Shown here in pieces: positions 8,095-16,502 of a DNA stretch of 51,346 nucleotides (positions within the stretch are counted from its first letter, which is position 1; every line of letters starts with the position of its first letter). A program made the translations under genes and the position numbers. The notes under the pieces were generated by a model. The model was given only the letters and a program-made list of their open reading frames with translations, made no database searches and was not told the origin of the DNA. The DNA comes from Denitrobaculum tricleocarpae (GTDB lineage: Bacteria; Pseudomonadota; Alphaproteobacteria; Kiloniellales; Kiloniellaceae), in the NCBI RefSeq assembly GCF_007004665.1, contig NZ_ML660069.1, positions 1 to 51,346 of the forward strand, in the 5' to 3' direction.

Positions 8095-9182
8095 GCTGCC
8101 GTCCTCCGGCCTTCCTTTGCGGCCCCGAGAGTCCAGCGGATGCGGTAGCGGATCAGAACGTCACAGGCCAACAGGAAGAAGAGAAGCAAACCCTGAAACA
8201 CGCCGGTTACCGCCTGCGGCAGGCCCATCTGGATCTGCACCGTCTCGCCGCCCAGATAGGATAGGGCGATCAAGAGCCCCGCCCCCAGAATGCCGACCGG
8301 ATGAAGACGCCCGACGAAGGCCACGATAATCGCCGTAAAGCCATAGCCCGGAGAGATCACCGGGGTGATCTGCCCGATCGGTCCGGCCACCTCGAAAAGG
8401 CCGGCAAGACCCGCGAGGGCACCGCCGGTCAGAAGCGTCAGCCACACCAGATTGCTCTGGCGGAAACCTGCGTAACCCGCCGCCGCCGGGGTCAGGCCGA
8501 TGACCTTGATCTGGAAGCCGATGAAGCTGCGGCTCAGGATCAGCCAGGCCGCAAGCACCACAAAGACCGCCACCGCCGCCCCCAGATGCAGACGCGTGCC
8601 TTCGATCATCACCGGCAGCAAGGCGGAGTCCTCGAACAGCCGGGACTCGGGAAAGTTAAATCCATCCGGGTCGCGATAGGGCCCGTGGACCAGGAGGCTG
8701 AGCAAAAGCGTCGCCACGTAGGTCAGCATCAGGCTGGTCAGAATTTCGTTGGCGTTGAAGCGCAGCTTCAGGAAGGCCGGGATGGCCGCCCAGGCAAGTC
8801 CTCCCAGGGCTCCGGCCAGCGCCATCGCCGGCAGGAGCAGCACGCTGTCGCTATCGTAGAACCAAAGTGCCAGCCCGCCGCCGAAGATCGCGCCCAGGGT
8901 TAACTGTCCCTCGGCCCCGATGTTCCAGACGTTGGCCCGGAAGCCGATCGCAAGACCGATGGCGCAGAGCACCAGGGGCGTGGCCTTCACCCCAAGCTCG
9001 CCCAGGCCATAAGCGCTGGAGACCGGCACGATAAAAAAGGCGTGCATTGCCTCCAGGGGATCATGCCCCAGCAGCGCGAAGAGGATAGCCCCCATGATCA
9101 GAGTCAGGAAGATCGCCAGCAGCGGCGTCAGATAGACCATCACGCGGGAGGTTTCGCCGCGCGGCTCCAGCTTAAGCAACAT
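8091..9182 (-). CDS. ABC transporter permease, first subunit (NupP/YufP-like)
   Basis: Partner inner-membrane subunit of the same importer. It has 363 residues and multiple membrane segments, and VWNIGAEGQLTLGA is the characteristic loop of this permease family, matching GVEGMMLVGA in the second permease. It overlaps the ATPase gene by 11 bases at its start and the second permease by 4 at its end. The order ATPase-permease-permease-binding protein differs from operons where the binding protein comes first. Confidence 0.9.
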   Translation of the reverse strand: MLLKLEPRGETSRVMVYLTPLLAIFLTLIMGAILFALLGHDPLEAMHAFFIVPVSSAYGLGELGVKATPLVLCAIGLAIGFRANVWNIGAEGQLTLGAIFGGGLALWFYDSDSVLLLPAMALAGALGGLAWAAIPAFLKLRFNANEILTSLMLTYVATLLLSLLVHGPYRDPDGFNFPESRLFEDSALLPVMIEGTRLHLGAAVAVFVVLAAWLILSRSFIGFQIKVIGLTPAAAGYAGFRQSNLVWLTLLTGGALAGLAGLFEVAGPIGQITPVISPGYGFTAIIVAFVGRLHPVGILGAGLLIALSYLGGETVQIQMGLPQAVTGVFQGLLLFFLLACDVLIRYRIRWTLGAAKEGRRTAA

Positions 9183-10743
9183 GGGTCATCGGCTCCCCGG
9201 CTGCGGTTCCGTCGCCGCCCATGAGCAAGCCGATCTCCTCCAGCGTTGTGGCACGGGTCGGGCGCGCCGCCGAGAGATGACCCGAGGACATGACCGCGAT
9301 CCGGTCGCTGATGGCGAAGAGCTCATCGAGCTCCTGAGACACCACCAAGACCGCGGCGCCTGATGCCGCCAGATCGATCAGGGCCTGATGGATCGCCGCC
9401 GCGGCGCCCGCGTCCACGCCCCAGGTCGGCTGGGCAGCAATCAGGAGACTGGGACTCTGCAGGATTTCACGGCCAATGATGAACTTCTGAAGATTACCGC
9501 CGGACAGGCTGCTGGCCTCGGAATGGATCCCCGAAGTGCGGACATCGAAGGATTCACAGATTTTTTTTGCGTAGGCCGCGGTCTTAGGGAAATCGATCAG
9601 GCCCCAGCGCACCAGTTTCTCCCGTAGATGACCGCTGAGAAAGGCGTTCTCGGTCAGGCGCAAGGCGGGCACCGCTCCATGACCATGACGCTCCTCGGGC
9701 ACAAAGCTCAGTCCCAGCTTGCGCCTGCGCCGCGGGCCAAGCCGCCCGGCCGCCTCACCGGCGATCACCACCGCGGCGCTGTCAGGGACCAGTTGCTCGC
9801 CGCTGAGCGCCGCCAGCAACTCATTCTGGCCATTGCCGGCGATCCCGGCGATGCCGAAGATTTCGCCTGCATGCACATCGAATGTGACGGCCTTGAGGTC
9901 CGTGCCGAAAGGATCGTCACTCTGGAGGTAGAGGTCGGCAACCGACAGCATCACCTCACCGGGCTCGGAATTGCCCTCAGCTTTCGGCTCCTTGACGTCG
10001 TCGCCGATCATCATGCGCGCCATGCTCTGCGCCGACTCTTCGCTCGGAACGCAGTCGCCGACGAACTTACCGCCGCGCAGCACCGTCGCGGTGTCGCAGA
10101 GCTGTTTGATTTCGTCCAGCTTGTGGCTGATGTAGAGAATTGAACAGCCCTCGGACGACAGACGTCGCAAGGTGCCGAAAAGCGTCTCAACCTCCTGTGG
10201 GGTCAGCACCGAGGTCGGTTCGTCCATGATCAGCAGCCGCGGGTTCTGCAGCAAACAGCGCACGATCTCGATCCGCTGCCGCTCGCCGACCGAAAGGCTA
10301 TGGACGTGGCGGCGCGGGTCAAGCGGCAGGCCGTAGGCCGCCGAGACTTCCTCGATCCGGGCTTCCAGGCGGCGCATGTCGTGCTCACCTTCGACACCAA
10401 GCGCGATGTTTTCCGCGACCGTCAGGGCTTCGAAAAGAGAAAAGTGCTGAAACACCATCCCGATGCCCAGGTTTCTGGCAAAGCTCGGGCCTGCGATATG
10501 GGTTTCCTTGCCTTCCCAGGAGATGGTTCCGGCATCGGCATGGAGAATGCCGTAAATGATCTTGACCAGAGTGCTCTTGCCGGCACCGTTCTCTCCCAAA
10601 AGAGCATGGATCTCGCCCGGCAGGATCGTCAGATCCACGCCGTCATTTGCCTTACAGCCGGGAAAAGACTTCTCGATCCCCCTGAGCTCGAGCCTTGGAA
10701 CCACCGGCTCCGTCCCCTCGCCCGATGCCGTCTCTTGCACCAT
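9172..10743 (-). CDS. ABC transporter ATP-binding protein, double domain (NupO/YufO-like)
   Basis: Cytoplasmic ATPase powering the importer. It has 523 residues with two fused nucleotide-binding domains, as in ribose and nucleoside importers. The first has Walker A GENGAGKST, signature LSVGERQRIEI and Walker B LLIMDEPTSVL. The second has the degenerate Walker A-like GIAGNGQNE and signature LSGGNLQKF, with QPTWGVDAGAA in the Walker B position, so only one ATP site is probably fully active, as is typical. ATG 10743 is preceded by GGGAG. It lies 54 bases after xdhC on the same strand. Confidence 0.92.
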   Translation of the reverse strand: MVQETASGEGTEPVVPRLELRGIEKSFPGCKANDGVDLTILPGEIHALLGENGAGKSTLVKIIYGILHADAGTISWEGKETHIAGPSFARNLGIGMVFQHFSLFEALTVAENIALGVEGEHDMRRLEARIEEVSAAYGLPLDPRRHVHSLSVGERQRIEIVRCLLQNPRLLIMDEPTSVLTPQEVETLFGTLRRLSSEGCSILYISHKLDEIKQLCDTATVLRGGKFVGDCVPSEESAQSMARMMIGDDVKEPKAEGNSEPGEVMLSVADLYLQSDDPFGTDLKAVTFDVHAGEIFGIAGIAGNGQNELLAALSGEQLVPDSAAVVIAGEAAGRLGPRRRRKLGLSFVPEERHGHGAVPALRLTENAFLSGHLREKLVRWGLIDFPKTAAYAKKICESFDVRTSGIHSEASSLSGGNLQKFIIGREILQSPSLLIAAQPTWGVDAGAAAAIHQALIDLAASGAAVLVVSQELDELFAISDRIAVMSSGHLSAARPTRATTLEEIGLLMGGDGTAAGEPMTHVA

Positions 10744-10797
10744 TAACTCCCACCTCTCCCAAAGAACGCCGGCCGCCGCTTATGCGGTCTTACCGGT

Positions 10798-11844
10798 TCA
10801 CGAGCCCCGCAACAGCGATTTATCCGTTGCTCCGGGTTCCTCCTCCCGAGATCTCCTTTGTGCCGCAGAGACACGCTCACAGGCAACCAAAAGCTGAGCC
10901 GAGACCGACGCGGCAATTTCCGCCGGATGTTTGCCCGAGATCCCGGGAATGCCGATCGGGCAGGTCATGCGGTCCACGGCCTCGCGGGTAACGCCCTTTA
11001 TCCGCAAACGCCGCACGAAACGCGCCCTCTTGGTCTCCGATCCGATCAAGCCCAGGTAAGCGAAATCACCCCGGCGCAGCACGCGCTCGCAGATCTCCAG
11101 ATCGAGCTGGTGACTATGGGTCATGACCAGATAGAGCGCGTTTGCTTCAGCGGATTTCACTTGAAGATCAGGATCATCCGTGACCTCGACCCGGACGTGG
11201 GCGGGCCTTTCCCCGGGGAATACCTCTGCCCGGCTGTCGATCCACCGCACTTCGAAAGGCAGCGGCTCCAGGGCTCTCACCACGGCCTGACCAACGTGAC
11301 CCGCACCGAACAGAAAAACCTGCGGACGCCAGCCACCAATCCGTTCGATGAAGACCTCGCGTCCGGCCTCCATGGCTGTACGGGGCAGTCCCTTTATGTC
11401 CTCGCCGTCAAGAAGGGCGCGCAGGTACATCGCTCCATCCCCGCACGTCAGGGGGGTTATCAAGAGTGAGTGCGCATCTGGCGCAAGCCCCTCAACATCC
11501 TCGGCGAGAACCGCTTCGAACAGAACCTCCGCATGCCCGCCACAGCACTGCCCGAGCGCGGGGCCGAGCGGAAAGCTCTCGCGCTGGCGCGCGCGTCCAT
11601 CCGGTTTTTTTTGCAAGATATCGCGCGCGATCTCCAGACAGCGGTATTCCAGATGACCGCCGCCGATAGTTCCGTGGAAGTCCTCGGCGGTAACCACCAT
11701 CTTGGTCCCGGCCTCACGGGGTGTAGAGCCCTTCACCGAGGTCACGGTCACCAGGATCACAGGCTCGCCCGCAATCGCCAATCGCTTGAGTGCAGCAAGC
11801 CAATCCAGTTTGCCCAGGTTTTTGGAGGATGACAAACCGGTCAT
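10798..11844 (-). CDS. xdhC: Xanthine dehydrogenase accessory protein XdhC
   Basis: XdhC binds molybdenum cofactor, promotes its sulfuration and inserts it into the XdhB subunit. The 348-residue protein shows the N-terminal segment VTSVKGSTPREAGTKMVV and IGGGHLEYR, and a C-terminal Rossmann-like domain with VFLFGAGHVGQAVV. Its start overlaps the stop of xdhB by 4 bases (ATGA), consistent with coupled translation in the order A-B-C. The length is at the upper end for the family. Confidence 0.93.
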   Translation of the reverse strand: MTGLSSSKNLGKLDWLAALKRLAIAGEPVILVTVTSVKGSTPREAGTKMVVTAEDFHGTIGGGHLEYRCLEIARDILQKKPDGRARQRESFPLGPALGQCCGGHAEVLFEAVLAEDVEGLAPDAHSLLITPLTCGDGAMYLRALLDGEDIKGLPRTAMEAGREVFIERIGGWRPQVFLFGAGHVGQAVVRALEPLPFEVRWIDSRAEVFPGERPAHVRVEVTDDPDLQVKSAEANALYLVMTHSHQLDLEICERVLRRGDFAYLGLIGSETKRARFVRRLRIKGVTREAVDRMTCPIGIPGISGKHPAEIAASVSAQLLVACERVSAAQRRSREEEPGATDKSLLRGS

Positions 11845-14198
11845 TGCGCGGCCTCGGTCTGCTCAGCGCCTGCGGCCTCCCGGCGAAGCCTCTCGACCGC
11901 CATTAAAACACGCTCCGGTGTCGCCGGTGCATCGAGGTCGGGACGGATCCGGTAATCGGCAACACTCGCCACCGCATCGGAAAGCGCCAGAAAGGCGGAG
12001 ATCGCCAACATCAGCGGCGGCTCGCCCACGGCTTTGGAACGGTGAATAACGTCCTCCCGGTTCCAGCCGCTCTCCAGCAGCTTCATCCGGAAGTCCTCCG
12101 GCCGGTCACTACAGGCCGGAATTTTGTAGGTCGAAGGCGCGTGGGTCCGCAGACGGCCCGTCTCGTCCCAGAAGAGTTCCTCACTGGTGAGCCAGCCGTA
12201 ACCCTGAATAAAGCCACCCTCGATCTGACCCAGGTCGATCGCCGGATTGATCGAGCGTCCCACATCATGAAGGATATCGACCCGCAGCAGCTTATGTTCG
12301 CCGGTCAGACTATCGATCATGACCTCGGAAACCGCCGCGCCATAGGCAAAATAGTAAAAGGGTCGCCCGCTCGCGGTCTCCCGGTCGTAGAAGATCTTGG
12401 GCGTCTTATAGAAACCGGTCGAGGAGAGTGACACCCGGGCCAGATAAGCCTGGCCGATCAGTTCGTCAAAGGAGATGGTCTGCGGGCCGATCTGAACCTT
12501 ATTGGCGTGGAAAAACACCTCGCTGGGCTTGACGTCATATCTGGACGCCGCGAAGGCCACCAGCCGCTCGCGGATCGTCCGCGCCGCCGCCTGAGCCGCC
12601 TTGCCGTTGAGATCGGTGCCCGAGGAGGCCGCCGTGGCCGAGGTGTTGGGCACCTTGCCGGTGCTGGCCGCCGAGATCTTGATCCGCTCCAGATCGATCT
12701 GCAGCTCCTCCGCCACGATCTGCGCCACTTTGATGTAAAGCCCCTGCCCCATCTCGGTGCCGCCATGGTTCAGGTGCACGCTGCCGTCAGCGTAGATATG
12801 GATCAGCGCACCGGCCTGATTGAGGTGTTTGGTGGAGAAAGAAATGCCAAACTTGACCGGGGTCAGGGAAATCCCCTTTTTCATCACCGGACTGGATGCA
12901 TTGAAGGTCCGGATTTCCGCGCGGCGCCGGGCATAGTCGGACGATGCCTCCAGTTCCTCGATGATCTCAGGCAGGACGTTGTCCTCGACCGTCATGGAAT
13001 AGGGCGTGATGTTCCGGCCTTCGCCGCCGTAAAGGTTCAGCTTCCGAACTTCGAGCGGATCCTTGCTCAGGGCGAAGGCGACTTCGTCGATCACCCGTTC
13101 AATGCCGACCATCCCCTGGGGACCGCCGAAGCCCCGGAATGCCGTGTTGGAGACCGTGTTGGTCTTGCAGCGGTGCGAGGTGATGGTGACATCGTTCAGG
13201 TAATAGGCATTGTCCGCATGGAACATCGCCCGGTCGCTGATCGCGCCCGAGAGATCCGCCGACATTCCGCAACGCGAAGCCTGCATGAAGTCGACCGCCT
13301 CGATCCGTCCGTCATCGTCAAAGCCGACATCGTAGTCGATCCGGAAATCGTGCCGCTTGCCGGTCATGATCATGTCGTCGTCGCGATCGACGCAGAACTT
13401 GGCCGGACGGCCGGTGCGAACCGCCGTCAGCGCCGCTATAGCCGCGAAGAGCGCCGACTGGGTTTCCTTGCCGCCGAAACCGCCCCCCATACGCCGCACG
13501 TCGACGGTGACCGCATTGGACGGCCGCCCGAGAACGCGCGCGACGTTGTGCTGAACCTCGCTCGGATGCTGGGTGGAGCACCAGATCTGAACGTCGCCGT
13601 CCTCTGCAGGCAACGCCAGGGAGACCATGCCTTCCAGGTAGAAGTGATCCTGACCGCCGACCTGCAGGCTGCCGCTGAGGCGGTGCTGAGAGCGGTCCAG
13701 GGCCGCTTTGGAATCCCCCCGACGAATGACGTGATCCGGCAGCACGAAATTCTCTTTCGCCAACGCGTCCCCGACGCTCAGGACCGGCTCCAGATCCTCA
13801 TACTCGATCTTTGCCAGAAGCGCCGCGCGGCGCGCTTCTTCACGGGTCTCGGCAGCCACCGCGAAGAGCGACTGTCCAATGAACTCGACGACCTTTTCCG
13901 CAAAGACCGGGTCGTCATGGATGACGGGCCCCACATCGTTTTCACCGGGAATGTCCTCGGCTGTCAGAACCGCCACCACTCCAGGCGCTTGCCGCACCAT
14001 GGAGAGATCCATCGAGAGAATCTTCGCGTGGGCGCGGGCCGATTGTCCCGCGGCGAGATGGAGCAGGTTCGCCGGCGCGGGGATGTCGTCAACATAAACG
14101 GCTTCGCCGGTGACGTGCTTATGCGCCGAATCATGCTTCAGCGCGTGATGGACACCGCCCGAGATGGCCTCGGTCTCCAGGTTCCGGGCGTCAGGCAT
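11841..14198 (-). CDS. xdhB: Xanthine dehydrogenase, molybdopterin-binding subunit
   Basis: Large subunit of the molybdenum hydroxylase that oxidises hypoxanthine to xanthine and xanthine to urate. It has 785 residues: an N-terminal aldehyde oxidase a/b hammerhead (HVTGEAVYVDDIP), the Moco-binding region (GGFGGKETQ, FRGFGGPQ) and, near the C-terminus, KAVGEPPLM with the catalytic base Glu at about residue 726. It overlaps xdhA by 8 bases and xdhC by 4. A long open frame on the opposite strand is a codon-bias shadow. Confidence 0.95.
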   Translation of the reverse strand: MPDARNLETEAISGGVHHALKHDSAHKHVTGEAVYVDDIPAPANLLHLAAGQSARAHAKILSMDLSMVRQAPGVVAVLTAEDIPGENDVGPVIHDDPVFAEKVVEFIGQSLFAVAAETREEARRAALLAKIEYEDLEPVLSVGDALAKENFVLPDHVIRRGDSKAALDRSQHRLSGSLQVGGQDHFYLEGMVSLALPAEDGDVQIWCSTQHPSEVQHNVARVLGRPSNAVTVDVRRMGGGFGGKETQSALFAAIAALTAVRTGRPAKFCVDRDDDMIMTGKRHDFRIDYDVGFDDDGRIEAVDFMQASRCGMSADLSGAISDRAMFHADNAYYLNDVTITSHRCKTNTVSNTAFRGFGGPQGMVGIERVIDEVAFALSKDPLEVRKLNLYGGEGRNITPYSMTVEDNVLPEIIEELEASSDYARRRAEIRTFNASSPVMKKGISLTPVKFGISFSTKHLNQAGALIHIYADGSVHLNHGGTEMGQGLYIKVAQIVAEELQIDLERIKISAASTGKVPNTSATAASSGTDLNGKAAQAAARTIRERLVAFAASRYDVKPSEVFFHANKVQIGPQTISFDELIGQAYLARVSLSSTGFYKTPKIFYDRETASGRPFYYFAYGAAVSEVMIDSLTGEHKLLRVDILHDVGRSINPAIDLGQIEGGFIQGYGWLTSEELFWDETGRLRTHAPSTYKIPACSDRPEDFRMKLLESGWNREDVIHRSKAVGEPPLMLAISAFLALSDAVASVADYRIRPDLDAPATPERVLMAVERLRREAAGAEQTEAAQ

Positions 14199-15717
14199 GG
14201 GCCAGATCCTTGTGACCGACCAGCCGGGTCTCGCCCTCCGCGCCCGAGGTCTCGAAGAAGAACTTCAGAAGCAGGTTTCTGGCGAGCGTTGCGCGGTAAT
14301 CCCTGCTGGCGCGCATGTCGCTCATGGGCGAGAAATCGCTGTCCAGCGCATCCATCGCAGCCTCAATGTTTTCCCGTGTCCAGGCCTTGCCCGTTAGAGC
14401 GGCCTCGCAGGCATCCGCCCGTTTCGGAATCGCCGCCATGCCGCCAAAGCCTGTGCGCAGGGACTTCACTATGCCCCCCTCAAGCTCAACCGCAAAGGCC
14501 GCGCAGATAGCGGAGATATCCTGATCAAAGCGCTTGGTGATCTTGTAGCAGCGCAGTTTGGCCGCCGGATTTCGCCTGGGGACCAGAATGCTCTCCAGGA
14601 ACTCACCCGAAGTCAGGTCGGTTTCCCGGTAGGCATGGAAGAACTGATCTAGCGGCAGTTCGCGGCGTTCGCCACCGCGCCTAAGGACGAGGCGGGCGCC
14701 GGCGGCGAGCAAAACCGGTGCCGAGTCTCCGATCGGCGATGCATTGGCGATGTTGCCGCCGATCGTGCCGCTGTTGCGGATCTGCACCGATCCCAGGCGA
14801 CGGATCAACTCACCAAAGTCCGGGTACTCCCGCGCCAGTACGTTCTGTGCCTCCACATAGGTGGCGGCGGCGCCGATCCGGATGCCGTCAGGCGTCTCCT
14901 CGACCCGATGCAGCTCCGCGACGTCGCCGGTGTAAATCACCGTCTCCAGAATCTGGTGCTGCTTGGTCACCCAAAGCCCCACATCGGTTCCCCCGGCCAG
15001 GATGCAGGCGTCGGGATAGGCGATCACCAGCCCTGCCAGTTGGTCCGCCGTGGTAGGGGCAAAGAAGCGTCGGGCTCCCTGTTTCAGGACCAGCGTTTCC
15101 GCGCCGGCCAGACCCGCCAGAGTTTCGACCGTCACCTCGGCGCGCGCGTCAAACTGATCCTTTGCGCCATAACTGCGCATACGCTGCGCCGCCTTCACGA
15201 TCGGTCCATACCCCGTGCAACGGCAAAGGTTTCCGGCCAGCGCGTCGTTGATTGCGCCCCGGTCTTTCGCACTGGTCTCGTCATGGAACATGGCAAAAAG
15301 CGACATCACAATGCCCGGAGTACAGAACCCGCACTGCGAGCCGTGACAGTCGACCATCGCCTGCTGCACAGGATGCAGGGCTTGGGCATTCACTTCGTCA
15401 TGCTGCTGCGGCTTGAGATCTTCGACCGTAATCAGCTGCTTGCCGTGGAGGGTCGGCAGGAACTGAATGCAGGCGTTGACCGCCCGGTACGTCAGCTTCC
15501 TCTCGTCATCAAGTTCGGCGATCACAACCGAACAGGCACCGCAGTCGCCTTCCGCACAGCCTTCCTTGGTGCCGCACCGCCCCTCGGTCTCGCGAAGATA
15601 CTGCAGGACCGAGACGGTCGGATCGATATTCCTGAGTTCGCGAACTTCATCGCCCAGCAAAAAGCGAAGCGTATCCGTCTTGCCGCTTGCGCCGGATGCA
15701 GGGGCCGTTCCCGTCAT
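14191..15717 (-). CDS. xdhA: Xanthine dehydrogenase, Fe-S and FAD subunit
   Basis: Small subunit passing electrons from Moco to NAD+. The 508-residue protein starts with a plant-type 2Fe-2S domain (Cys54, 59, 62, 83; GCAEGDCGAC), then a second 2Fe-2S domain (QCGFCTPG and CRCTG), then the FAD-binding domain (ILAGGTDVGL, IGGNIANASPIGDS) and the CO-dehydrogenase-flavoprotein C-terminal domain. I prefer ATG 15717 with GGGGGACT upstream; a TTG at 15747 would add ten unlikely residues. It lies about 100 bases after hiuH on the same strand. Confidence 0.95.
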   Translation of the reverse strand: MTGTAPASGASGKTDTLRFLLGDEVRELRNIDPTVSVLQYLRETEGRCGTKEGCAEGDCGACSVVIAELDDERKLTYRAVNACIQFLPTLHGKQLITVEDLKPQQHDEVNAQALHPVQQAMVDCHGSQCGFCTPGIVMSLFAMFHDETSAKDRGAINDALAGNLCRCTGYGPIVKAAQRMRSYGAKDQFDARAEVTVETLAGLAGAETLVLKQGARRFFAPTTADQLAGLVIAYPDACILAGGTDVGLWVTKQHQILETVIYTGDVAELHRVEETPDGIRIGAAATYVEAQNVLAREYPDFGELIRRLGSVQIRNSGTIGGNIANASPIGDSAPVLLAAGARLVLRRGGERRELPLDQFFHAYRETDLTSGEFLESILVPRRNPAAKLRCYKITKRFDQDISAICAAFAVELEGGIVKSLRTGFGGMAAIPKRADACEAALTGKAWTRENIEAAMDALDSDFSPMSDMRASRDYRATLARNLLLKFFFETSGAEGETRLVGHKDLAHA

Positions 15718-15816
15718 GCCCCAGTCCCCCGGATCGCATCCAGCCAAAACTCATCCAGCCCGGACTCGATCCCGGAAATCGCCGTTAGTTTTGTCCAGAT
15801 GATCCGCACGGCGCGC

Positions 15817-16188
15817 TCAGCTCCCACGGTAGGTCGAATAGCTGTAGGGCGAGACAAGCAAGGGCACGTGATAGTGCTGATCCGGGTCGGCAAGCCCGAA
15901 ACGCAGCACAACCCTGTCTAAAAACCGCGGCGCCGCGCTCGAAACGCCGCGCGCCTCGAAATAATCGCCGGCCAGAAAGTGCAGTTCGTAGGTGCCTTTC
16001 TGAAAGGCTTCCCCCTCAAGCAACGGGCTATCGCAACGGCCGTCGTCGTTCGTGACCACTGTCTTGATCAATTGCCGCCCGGCCCCGGCTTCATCCGGAC
16101 TTTCCAGATAGAGCTCAAGCGTTATCCCCGCGCCCGGCACGCCTTCGGCGGTATTGAGGACATGAGTGGTCAAACGGCCCATTCGCAT
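15817..16188 (-). CDS. 5-hydroxyisourate hydrolase (transthyretin-like)
   Basis: Hydrolyses 5-hydroxyisourate, the product of uricase, to OHCU. The 123-residue protein opens with RLTTHVLNTAEG (active-site His) and ends HYHVPLLVSPYSYSTYRGS, the diagnostic C-terminal YRGS of this family. I chose ATG 16188; the frame is open to TTG 16203, and another ATG 6 bases downstream is possible. No strong ribosome binding site is visible. It is first in the minus-strand operon ahead of xdhA. No uricase or OHCU decarboxylase gene is in the window, so the middle of the pathway must be elsewhere. Confidence 0.93.
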   Translation of the reverse strand: MRMGRLTTHVLNTAEGVPGAGITLELYLESPDEAGAGRQLIKTVVTNDDGRCDSPLLEGEAFQKGTYELHFLAGDYFEARGVSSAAPRFLDRVVLRFGLADPDQHYHVPLLVSPYSYSTYRGS

Positions 16189-16325
16189 TGTATCAGGACG
16201 CAAAGCGCCCCGCCCCTGTTCCCCAGTTTCGTGGTGTTTCGCGAGAGTTTCTCAGCACACCCCAATTCCAGTGCCGGACTCCGCTCTATAAGTTATGACA
16301 CGACAGATTTTCGATGTCTATGTAA

Positions 16326-16350
16326 CTGGTTGTATTCATATACATACCAG
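16326..16350. promoter_or_regulatory. Palindrome upstream of the purine operon, possible operator
   Basis: CTGGT...ACCAG arms frame a 25-base AT-rich imperfect palindrome with inner GTAT/ATAC symmetry, about 140 bases upstream of hiuH in the AT-rich promoter region. Size and symmetry fit a GntR- or LysR-type site. The regulator is not encoded next to it. Confidence 0.35.
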
Positions 16351-16440
16351 CCGCTTTCGGGATACTTCAGGCTATTCTGTTTGAAGTTCCCTCAAATTTT
16401 TTGGAACACAGCCCTTTTTTAGAATGCAGCCCCCGAACAG

Positions 16441-16464
16441 AAAAAAGGGGGCTGAAACGCCCCC
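16441..16464 (-). terminator. Terminator of the dnaG-rpoD transcript
   Basis: On the minus strand GGGGGC-GTTTCA-GCCCCC is followed immediately by TTTTTT. It lies 40 bases beyond the rpoD stop. A second CCCCC stretch at 16432-16437 could pair in an alternative hairpin. Confidence 0.85.
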
Positions 16465-16502
16465 TCTTCCCTCGTGACTGCTTGCGAACCCGCGCTGTGC
16501 CG

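Noticed and set aside
10744-10797. Possible purine riboswitch ahead of the ABC ATPase gene
   Set aside because: Only 54 bases separate it from xdhC, too short for an aptamer plus expression platform, and no conserved purine aptamer core is visible.
12507-14510. 667-codon open frame on the plus strand
   Set aside because: It lies antisense to xdhB and xdhA, which have complete family motifs. The translation is Arg/Gly/Asp-rich low-information sequence, a GC codon-bias shadow.
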